From an uncultured Poribacteria bacterium (GTDB lineage Bacteria; Poribacteria; WGA-4E; WGA-3G): a DNA stretch of 64,000 nt. Of the stretch, positions 43,833 to 52,000 are shown piece by piece. How positions within the stretch are numbered: position 1 is the stretch's first letter; each line of letters starts with the position of its first letter. The stretch spans positions 4,258,481 to 4,322,480 of the forward strand of contig OY282383.1 of assembly GCA_958295855.1 (NCBI GenBank). The letters run 5' to 3'. A program made the position numbers and the translations under genes. Under the pieces are notes generated by a model. That model saw only the letters and a program-made list of their open reading frames with translations. It was not told the origin of the DNA and ran no database searches.

Positions 43833-44152
43833 TAATGTAAGCAATAAAAAAGTTATTCGCTAATTTCTGACAAATGATGTTATAATTAACCCTAAATAAG
43901 GAATTTATATCAAATTAATTTGATTCGTATTGTTTTGCTCGGAGGCAGCCGGGCGGAGCCGGGGCCCCACCCTTACAATTCAAACGCATAATGTAAGCAA
44001 TAAAAAAGTTGTTCATTAAAATTCACAACAATGTAAGCAATAAAAAAGTTGTTCACTTTTCGTTCACAACAATGTAAGCAATAAAAAAGTTGTTCACTTT
44101 TCGTTCACAACAATGTAAGCAATAAAAAAGTTGTTCACTTTTCGTTCACAAC
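43833..44152. repeat. Tandem 41-bp repeat (4 copies) plus distant partial
   Basis: Units start at 43990, 44030, 44071 and 44112 with 'aatgtaagcaataaaaaagttgttcac' followed by 'ttttcgttcacaac'; the last two are identical. A lone partial lies at 43833-43853. Related pieces (taagaaataaaaaagttgtt) occur at 22210-22275, 48605-48640 and 54890-54910. No unique spacers, so not CRISPR. Confidence 0.9.
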
Positions 44153-44231
44153 TTGGTATTAGGCCTGGCGCAAATAGAGTTATCTGGCAACAGGCGAGCA
44201 CTATCGTCTCCTCGCCCCTATGGAAAAAGGT

Positions 44232-44250
44232 GCGCGGTTGGAAACCTCGC
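44232..44250. repeat. Intergenic copy of the ackA-embedded 19-mer
   Basis: gcgcggttggaaacctcgc, followed by ctacaag as in other intergenic copies. Identical on the opposite strand to 10036-10054. Confidence 0.65.
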
Positions 44251-44303
44251 CTACAAGCAGAGAAAACGCGCGTCAGGGATAGAATTTATGAAAGGAGGCT
44301 TCT

Positions 44304-44672
44304 ATGCAAAATCTTTTCTTTGCATTCGGTTCAGGTTTCAGTCTACTTGCGGTTGTTTTTGGTGCGTTTGGTGCGCATGCACTCCGGGCAAAACTTGCAC
44401 CGGATATGCTGGAGACGTTTGAAGTAGCAGTACGGTACCAGATGTACCATAGCCTGGGATTACTCGCTGCGGCTTGGGCGGATTCGCACTGGTCCAGCCA
44501 CATCACAACCGCGTCAGGGTGGTGCTTTTTCGCCGGCATCCTGATTTTTTCGGGCAGTCTCTATGTGCTTAGCCTTACCGGCATTCGTTGGCTCGGTGCG
44601 ATTACCCCTATTGGAGGGTTGGCGTTCATTGCTGGCTGGGGCTGTCTGACGCTCGCGGCGATGCGCGCGTGA
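44304..44672 (+). CDS. DUF423 small membrane protein (YgdD-like)
   Basis: 122 residues, four membrane helices. AAAGGAGG 7 bases before the ATG. LLAVVFGAFGAHALRAKL near the start, VRYQMYHSLGLLAAAW and the closing GIRWLGAITPIGGLAFIAGWGCL are the COG2363/DUF423 pattern. Inner-membrane protein; function not established in the family as far as I know. Confidence 0.9.
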   Translation: MQNLFFAFGSGFSLLAVVFGAFGAHALRAKLAPDMLETFEVAVRYQMYHSLGLLAAAWADSHWSSHITTASGWCFFAGILIFSGSLYVLSLTGIRWLGAITPIGGLAFIAGWGCLTLAAMRA

Positions 44673-45140
44673 CATGTCCCGCATCTTCATCTATTTCGGG
44701 TCGACAACTTCCGCATTTTGGTGTAAAATATTTGTTACACTTTTAGAGAATGTAACTTACCTGCTATTAAGTCAACCAGGGGTTTCGTGCTCGGCACTTA
44801 TGGGTGAGTTTATGGTTAACGATGAATAGTATGTGCCGGGGGGGTAGGCACAGGGCCTACCTCTACAAGTTAAATTAACGACAACATGGGGAAATGCACG
44901 TCGCTTATGGGCGCAGTGGTATTAGCCCCTGTTTGCAGGGGACATATACCATGATGCCGCAAAACTGAAGTTAAATTTAACCTATTAACGGACAACTGTA
45001 GCTGGTTAGTATACGCGCTTTTGTAGGGGCGAGGTTTCCATAGTGCTCGCCCGTTACCAATATTAAGCCGACTTTGCTCGGCGGCAGAAAGGCGGAAACG
45101 AGGTTCCGCTCTTACAAAATAATCGGAGAAAAAAAAGAAA
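44673..45140. repeat. Intergenic repeat cluster
   Basis: No gene seen. It contains gtaggcacagggcctac (44846-44862), GGTAT..CCCCTG-TTT-GCAGGGG..ATACC (44918-44950), 'tgtaggggcgaggtttcc' (45021) and cgaggttccgctcttaca (45100). This is a mosaic of at least four repeat families. Confidence 0.7.
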
Positions 45141-45893
45141 ATGAAAAAAATCTTATGTCTATTGAGTGCACTAACGTTCGTGATGAGCTGCATGCTGGCG
45201 CACGCAGCCGATGCGGAGACGGATTTACTCATCTATTTGCCTTTTGATGAAGGGCAAGGTAACAACGCAAAAGATACATCCCCCAATGGGTTCACTGGGG
45301 AAGTGAAAAACGCGAAATGGGTAGAGGGAGTCGTTGGGCAGGCACTCCATTTCAACAATGGGAGTGTCACCTTCGACCCACTCCAAATTGATGAGCCAAA
45401 GGAGATGACAATTGAGTTTTGGTTCAAACCCGACGAGAAAATCGAGGGTGGTAACCGCATCGATGTGCTGTATCGACTCACTGGGGGCGGGAGGCCTCAT
45501 ATTACTTTCAACCGTGGAGGCGTGTTATTCGGATTCTACTTTGCGACGCAAGGTGTAGAATTAGAGGCACTCACAACTCTTGACGCGTTTGAGCCGGAAT
45601 GGTACTATTTTGTCGCATCGCAGAGCAAAAAGACCGCGGTGATGTATCTTAACGGAGAACTTGATGCCGAAGCACAAGCTGGTGGTGATGCCCGCATGGA
45701 TTTCGGTACCCAAGGTATGTCCATTGCCGCGAATCAAGGTAACAATAATTTCTTCAACGGTAGCATTGATGAATTTAAGATTTGGAGCGTGGCATTCACT
45801 GCGGAAGATGTGAAATCCAGCATGGAAAAAGCACTCGCTGTTAAAGCGAGTGGCAAATTAACAACAACCTGGGGGCAGTTAAAGTCTCGGTAA
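45141..45893 (+). CDS. Secreted LamG-domain protein with KLTTTWG tail
   Basis: 250 residues with a signal peptide (MKKILCLLSALTFVMSCMLAHA). LamG fold: DLLIYLPFDEGQGNNAKDTS, WVEGVVGQALHF, MTIEFWFKPDE, KTAVMYLNGELDAEAQAG, FFNGSIDEFKIWSVAFTAEDV. It ends SGKLTTTWGQLKSR, the tail shared with 7022-7726 and 22521-23282. Likely a glycan- or protein-binding exported protein. A terminator-like hairpin follows at 45926-45946. Confidence 0.88.
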   Translation: MKKILCLLSALTFVMSCMLAHAADAETDLLIYLPFDEGQGNNAKDTSPNGFTGEVKNAKWVEGVVGQALHFNNGSVTFDPLQIDEPKEMTIEFWFKPDEKIEGGNRIDVLYRLTGGGRPHITFNRGGVLFGFYFATQGVELEALTTLDAFEPEWYYFVASQSKKTAVMYLNGELDAEAQAGGDARMDFGTQGMSIAANQGNNNFFNGSIDEFKIWSVAFTAEDVKSSMEKALAVKASGKLTTTWGQLKSR

Positions 45894-45925
45894 AAGCTGT
45901 GGCAATGAAAAAGCAACGAGATTAG

Positions 45926-45946
45926 ACACGCATTTTCAATGCGTGT
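45926..45946 (+). terminator. Hairpin between the convergent LamG and pbpC genes
   Basis: Perfect 9-bp stem acacgcatt / aatgcgtgt with loop ttc; T-rich after it (ttggatttgttt) but no clean T run, so it may serve both directions. Confidence 0.55.
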
Positions 45947-45970
45947 TGGATTTGTTTCATAGTTGCCCGT

Positions 45971-48565
45971 TTAGCGAAATCCCTCTTCCATTCCTCTAAT
46001 GTGGAGAGGGCGGCTTGTTGAGCGGCCCTCTCCATCAATACACGTCAACACATGCTGCCCTTTGACAGGTGTGAGAAAAACAGGCTGCCCCGCCCGCCCT
46101 TTGAAAATCAACTCCCCATCAAGAAACCAGAACAGCTGCTGTGTCCGATTGGAAATGGATGCGGAAAGCAGGATTTTTTGATGCTCCAGTGGCACCCCAT
46201 CCCGAATGTGATAGACAGTGTCTTTTGCAGGAGACAGGATAATCGGGGCCGCACCTGCGAGCGTGCCTGTGCAAAGCGGGTTGTGCACAGGGAACACCGG
46301 CACGGCAAACCCGTTTTCTGCCAACCATGTCGCTGCGGTTGCAGGCCATTCTTCAAGGATAACAGACATATTTGTCTCCGCATTCCAACAGTGGGAACAG
46401 ACGCTGTGTCCAGTCGCCTTATCTATGTAAACGCGTTTGTGAATTGTGCACACACCGACCCGTGACACACCGGCGATATACACATCGCGCTTACGGGTAG
46501 GGCAGTGCGATGAAACAGGATGCCCACTCAGGGCGCAGACTTCCCGCGTTTTCATGCCTTTTGGCCTGGTAAACCACTCGTGCGTGCCCTGCGTAGTGAG
46601 AGCGTTAAAAAGCGCAAATAGAATGGGCGTTGCTGCATCCGCACCACTCAGCCTGGGTGAACCCTTCCCATCAAAATTGCCCAACCAGACACCTATCGTG
46701 AATGTCGGTGAATAGCCGACACACCATGCATCTCGGTGCCCGTAAGAGGTGCCGGTCTTCCACGCGATCTTCGGGAGGTTCATCGTGCTTTCAAAAGCGG
46801 TGGGAAAGTCTGGGCGTTGTGGCGTTGTCAGCATCTCGGTGATAATAAAACAGGTTTCCTCTCGGAGGGGGTGCGTTGTGAGTATTGGGTATTCGGCCAA
46901 CTGATTACTGACACCCGAAGACTTTTCCGATGGTATTTGTCCCCGCGTGGCGGGGGTTTGCATCCTTAGTGTCAATTGATACGGGGCGAATTCGCCCATG
47001 TTTGCCAACCCTGCATAGAGCGTCGTCAACTCAAGCAGGTTCACTTCACAGCCGCCCAGAACAAGGGAGAGGCCATACTTTTTCGCAGGGGTAAGCGTAG
47101 ACATGCCTGCCTGTCTGAGAAAAGTATGCAGCGCATTTTTTTCAAGCTGAGCATAGAGGTTGACTGCAGGGACATTGAGAGAGCGTGCTAACGCACGCCG
47201 GGCGGTAACATAGCCGTTGTATTTTCCATCATAGTTGACAGGCTGATACCCCGCATAAGCCACAGGTACATCAAATACCAGCGTCTCTGGCGTAATCAAG
47301 CCCTGCTCAATTGCAAGGGCGTAGACAAAAGGCTTGAGCGCGGAGCCGGGGGAACGTGGCGCGAGCGCGCCGTTCACCTGACCTGATGCACCCCGGTCGA
47401 AAAAATCATGGGAGCCCACCATCGCTAACACATGGCGGCTTTTGGTATCCATGACAACGACTGCACCGGTTGAAACATCTGTAGGGGCCCCCTCAAGATA
47501 TTCATGTAGGAGTCGCGAGGCGGTATCCTGTGTTTTCACGTCTATTGTTGTGTAGATGCGGCCATCATCCGTCGGCGCAGCGCGCCTTGCCACCATGCGT
47601 GAAAGATGGGGTGCCTTGAAGGGGAGTGGATAGCGTTTTGTGGGAATTGGTTCTTGCAGTGCCTCTCGCCACTGCGGCTCGGAAATCTGGCCGCGGGCGA
47701 GGAGACGGTTCAGCAGTTTTTCTCTCGCTTTTCGGGCATTATCGGGGAATCTATCGGGCCGCAAGCGTTCAGGGGAATTCGGGATGGCAGCCAAGAGCGC
47801 GGCTTCACCGAGACTGAGCGCGCGCTGCGGTTTGTTGAAGTAGAACCGAGATGCCGCCGCCGAACCTACGATGTTCCCACCATAGGGGAGCATGTTGAAG
47901 TAAAACGTTAAAATCTCCGATTTAGAATAGGCAAGCTCCAACTGGAGTGCCCGGAACATCTCAAAAAACTTGTTTGGGATATTCCGCGCTTTGGGTTCCA
48001 TCAGTCGCGCCAGCTGCATCGTAATCGTGGAACCGCCGCGCACAATTTCTCCAGCCTTGAGGTTGTCATAAAGGGCACCTGCAATTGACACCGGATTAAT
48101 GCCAAAGTGGTAGTAAAACCATCGATCCTCTGATGTTAACATCGCCTTCTGTAACAACGGTTTTTCGTTATTCCTTGCGGAGTCTTGAGAATGGTAGATA
48201 GGTCTAACATTGCCCTGCAGCTCTCGCCAGAGGGTTCTGACGGAACCTTCGTATGAAACCTCGAATTTTCTTGAACTCACTTCTGGCGGTGGCATTCGCC
48301 ACATGCCATCAGGGGCCAAAAATGCGCGGAGCCACTCACCGTTTCTATCCAAGACGATACGGGATGGGGGCGGATGGAGCGCTGCCTTGGGCAACGGAAA
48401 ACACCAGTTCGCAATAATAAACAGCAAAACGGCCAGTGGCAGGCAGAACACCGCTATCCATTTTATAGTAGCAGGCACACTCCGTGTGCCGTAGCCCGCG
48501 CGGATTGTATTCGCCCCTGCAAAGCAGGGGTAATATCCTTTATCCCGCCAGTCTTTATTTTTCAT
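45971..48565 (-). CDS. pbpC: Penicillin-binding protein 1C with embedded dispersed repeats
   Basis: 864 residues. Bifunctional peptidoglycan synthase: one membrane helix (~33-53), glycosyltransferase motifs LTSEDRWFYYHFGINP and GGSTITMQLARL, and transpeptidase motifs SPGSALKPF (catalytic Ser), SLNVPAVN and KTGTSYGHRDAW. A Cys-rich segment (CALSGHPVSSHCP; CSHC) and a BiPBP_C domain end the chain. Three repeats are translated in frame: CCCCTGC hairpin at residues ~10-19 (GYYPCFAGAN), the 80-bp element at ~109-135 just before the catalytic EDRWF, and a hairpin variant at ~534-545. The first 30 residues are thus repeat-derived and the true start may be a GTG further in. Paired with the alpha-2-macroglobulin gene upstream, as in other bacteria. 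Confidence 0.92.
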   Translation of the reverse strand: MKNKDWRDKGYYPCFAGANTIRAGYGTRSVPATIKWIAVFCLPLAVLLFIIANWCFPLPKAALHPPPSRIVLDRNGEWLRAFLAPDGMWRMPPPEVSSRKFEVSYEGSVRTLWRELQGNVRPIYHSQDSARNNEKPLLQKAMLTSEDRWFYYHFGINPVSIAGALYDNLKAGEIVRGGSTITMQLARLMEPKARNIPNKFFEMFRALQLELAYSKSEILTFYFNMLPYGGNIVGSAAASRFYFNKPQRALSLGEAALLAAIPNSPERLRPDRFPDNARKAREKLLNRLLARGQISEPQWREALQEPIPTKRYPLPFKAPHLSRMVARRAAPTDDGRIYTTIDVKTQDTASRLLHEYLEGAPTDVSTGAVVVMDTKSRHVLAMVGSHDFFDRGASGQVNGALAPRSPGSALKPFVYALAIEQGLITPETLVFDVPVAYAGYQPVNYDGKYNGYVTARRALARSLNVPAVNLYAQLEKNALHTFLRQAGMSTLTPAKKYGLSLVLGGCEVNLLELTTLYAGLANMGEFAPYQLTLRMQTPATRGQIPSEKSSGVSNQLAEYPILTTHPLREETCFIITEMLTTPQRPDFPTAFESTMNLPKIAWKTGTSYGHRDAWCVGYSPTFTIGVWLGNFDGKGSPRLSGADAATPILFALFNALTTQGTHEWFTRPKGMKTREVCALSGHPVSSHCPTRKRDVYIAGVSRVGVCTIHKRVYIDKATGHSVCSHCWNAETNMSVILEEWPATAATWLAENGFAVPVFPVHNPLCTGTLAGAAPIILSPAKDTVYHIRDGVPLEHQKILLSASISNRTQQLFWFLDGELIFKGRAGQPVFLTPVKGQHVLTCIDGEGRSTSRPLHIRGMEEGFR
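46932..46965. repeat. Palindromic hairpin repeat inside pbpC
   Basis: GGTATTTGT-CCCCGC-GTG-GCGGGG-GTTTGCATCC. Both arms differ from the CCCCTGC/GCAGGGG consensus in a compensating way. Confidence 0.65.
48162..48241. repeat. 80-bp dispersed repeat inside pbpC
   Basis: The minus-strand sequence 'gtcagaaccctctggcgag' ... 'atgttagacctatct' ... 'actccgcaaggaataacgaaaa' matches the intergenic copies at 48949-49087 over its whole length by eye. Translated as residues 109-135 of PbpC. Confidence 0.8.
48507..48538. repeat. CCCCTGC hairpin repeat at the pbpC N-terminus
   Basis: gtattcg-cccctgc-aaa-gcagggg-taatatcc. The same element lies between genes at 55014-55045 and 56975-57006. Confidence 0.7.
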
Positions 48566-49087
48566 TCTTTCGTCAATTCAGTTTTGCGGCGTACTCGCCC
48601 AAGTTGCGCGTGATTAGCAAGCAACTTTTTTATTTCTTACATTTGCGACGTGCATTCTGCTCCGATTTTTCCGCATGAGGTATTTACCCCTGCAAAGCAG
48701 GGGCGGATACCCGGTTCAAAATCGGGTTTCTGATGAGTTCTAGGGCTTTTCTTACCAATTAAGGCATTGGGTAGGAGCGATCTCCGAATCGCGACACCTT
48801 CCTGCCTGCGCTTTCCTTTAAAAAGGTTGCGTAAAAAACCTCCGACGAGATTTTTAACATACCTTGCGGAGTACTCTGCTTGCCGGTGTAGTTCGAAGGC
48901 CGTTACAGCTCTCGTCAGAGGACTCTTCTGTAAGGCTTGCATCAGAAACCTCCGACGAGAGCTACAGTGCATTGTTAGACCTATCTTGCAACCTGATTAC
49001 TCCGCAAGGAATGCCGAAGAAACCTCCGACGAGAGCTACAGTGCATTGTTAGACCTATCTTGCAACCTGATTACTCCGCAAGGAATG
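48566..49087. repeat. Repeat array between pbpC and the alpha-2-macroglobulin gene
   Basis: Holds gcaagcaacttttttatttc (48607), a CCCCTGC hairpin (48679-48711) and taggagcgatctccgaatcgcg (48772). Several copies of the 80-bp element follow: a degenerate pair 48841-48935 and two near-identical tandem copies 48949-49017 and 49018-49087. The last copy runs into the 3' end of the alpha-2-macroglobulin gene. Confidence 0.85.
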
Positions 49088-52000
49088 CCGAAAGCACGTT
49101 GATGCGCATGCTCCCCGCTACAGCCGACTTTGTCGCATCATACATCGCTTCCGCTGCGATGGGTGGCAAAGTAAATTCACCTTGTGTGACTGCGCGGAGC
49201 GCGTAGTAGAATTTGCGTTCACGTTGGTGTGGGAAGGTGCCGAAGAAGATGAGCCGGTCATCGCGAATGTCGATATAGTCAGGCTTGAAGCCCTGCCCAG
49301 AGCGATAGAGAGAGGGCAACCAAGGAATACCGGCCCGGGACTCTAATCGCGGATTCTCAATCTCAAAGCCAGCGGGCAACATATCTACCACCACCACGTT
49401 TTCCAGATTTGCGGTAAGGGCTTTGACGGTAATCTCTGCGACGATTAAGTCCCCATGCGAAAACGTGCGCGTGCGTTCTTCACCGTCCTGGTTAAAATAG
49501 CGACGGCGCACTTGCAACTCGCGTTCATATTCCTCAATGAAGGAGTCTCTCTGGATACCGAACGCAGTCCAATAATAGTAGCAACTTCCCTCGCCTTGGA
49601 CGGTTAATCGGACTTGTGTCCCATCCCATGCTGTGTCGGTGTACCGCTTGTCCGTTGCATCAAAATCAGCAAAGTGTTCCCCATTCAGAATGAGTGTGCC
49701 AGTGTAATCCTTATCGCTCTGGTTCTTTAGAATTTTGCCGAGCGCGAGGAAAGCAAAAGCATTCTCCTGTGTTGTCGCCCATCGGTTTCCCTCCGATGCC
49801 GCCGCGTTCAGATTTGCAACAAGCGTTGGAATCGAGGGATGGTTTTCGTTCACCTCCGCAAGTACATCCAGCATGATGGCTTGGGCGCGGACAGGGGAGT
49901 CAAGCATTCCACCTGTTTCCCGTTTTCCTGTATTGTTAGGAGATACCGACACCGGTAGCATCGACAGGGCAGTCTCCAGTTCCCCACTGAGCGCGAACGC
50001 GCCTGCAAGCTGAAAATGACTGTAATGGCTGAGACTACCCAGGCCTCTGTTTTTCAGGTAGTGCATCATGCCCTTTTCGGGATGTCCCGCAGCGGCTAAC
50101 ACATAACAAGCGTAGGCTGCAAGCGAGGTGTCTGATGATGGCTTGGACGCTGTTATCTTTCCGTTATCAGTGGGTGCGTCCTGGTCGCGTGAGAGTTTCG
50201 CCTGTTTTCTCAAGCCTTCTAGCATTGCGTCGTAAACCCGGTCGGATACCTCGTAACCTGCTTTCCGGGCTTCAACTAGAAAGTGAGATGCATAGAGACT
50301 GCTCCACAGATTGACATAAGTGCCACCGGGCCAGTACGCAAAATGCTGGTTTGACATCAGCATACTTTCCAGTTTCGTGATGCCCGCCGTGATGTAGTCA
50401 TTGACTGCATCATCTCCCGCAAGCACAGGTTCAACGCTTCGTGCCAGATCGCTGAAGTAGAGCAAGGGGAACACTTGGCTCGTCGTCTGCTCAAGACATC
50501 CATGTGGGTACCGGACCAGATATCGAAGACTATCCGCAAACGCAATAGTCGGAAAAGGTGAGAGCGTGAGCGTAAACTCGGACGAATCCGCAATTAGATT
50601 TGCAGGAAAAATGAAATCAACCGGGGCATCCGCGCGCACAACTCCCTGGCCCGTTCTTGTGACAGGTGGTGCCGCAGAACGCAGAGGGAGATGTACCGGG
50701 CGGTGTGTCGTCTCGGTATCGTTTCCATAAGCCGACAGATTCAAAGCAACCTCTCCTATTGCATCATGCACACGCATATCAAAAAAGACCTGGTTCTCCG
50801 CAAGGGATTTAACATGAACCTGCTTTGCCATATAATTGGTTTCTGTCACATTCGCATCGGAGGGCCCACCCTCCCCTATCCGCTCGTTGAATTGAGAAGG
50901 GGTGAGGAGCTGCACGTCTCCAGCTGCATGCAATTCAACAGTAAATGTCCCATCCGCGCCAGTACCATTAAAAACAGTGACAGGGATACGCACCCTATCG
51001 CCGCCTGCAAGGAATCGAGGGAACGTCGGGGTTAACACAATAGGTTCACGGACAGTGAGATACGCTTCTGCAGCACCGTAGGTTGCACCGGCGAACGCAA
51101 CCGCCATCAGGCGCAAACTCCCGTTGAACTGCGGGATAGTGAAGCGAACCGTCCCGCGCCCTCTTGAATCTGTTTTCACGAACCCAGACCAGAGCGAGAC
51201 AGGTGTTACGCGCATGATGCTACCAGTGTTCAGCCGCCTCTGCCGCAGCGCCCGCACATCGCTATCACCACCCGTACTGGAATTGTCAGTGACATGCGCA
51301 ATTTCAGGCAAAATCCCACCATACACGTCATAGGAATGCGTCTGCAGTCCGCGCTGTCGATAGAAATAATCATGCGGGTTGGGGGTTTGGAAATCCGTCA
51401 AGCTGAGAATCCCTTCATCAACCGCTGCAATGCAGATGTCGTATTTTTGCCAAGTACGCGGTCCCTTTACCCGGAACGCGATTTCCACCTCGCTATTCGG
51501 ACGAACCTCTTTTAACTTACCAAAGTCGCCCGCGCTGTTTAGCCGAATTTCTTTGGTAACACCAGCCTCATCAATGTGGGAGAGGAACATCTCTACGGAG
51601 AGACGTTTGGGTTCAGCGTCTAGTTTTAAGGGGACGACACCAAAGGCACGCGCAGGAAGCGCAGTTGTAGGGGCCGGTCTTGTGCCGGTTCCCCCAGGTG
51701 AAAACTCGCGAATTAGCGTTGCCGAAATATACACGTTCGGCCTATAATTAGACTGCACCGGAATGTTTAAGGTGGCTGTGTTCCCTTTCAACGCTATTGT
51801 CCGATAACTCAGGATCTTTTCTCGCTCAACGGTGAGCAGGAGCTTGCCAGGGAACGGTGCCTTGATACTCAGCCTTGCTGTCTCGCCCGGACGATAGGCA
51901 GCCTTATCCAAAACCATATCCAGCCGGGTAGGATGCTCCATCGACACCGGTTGTGCCCCCCAACCGCCAACGTGAAATGCGATTTCTGTTCTCGCCCCAG

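Noticed and set aside
43990..44152. CRISPR array
   Set aside because: The segments between conserved parts are also repeated, unit length is a constant 41 bp, and there are no cas genes.
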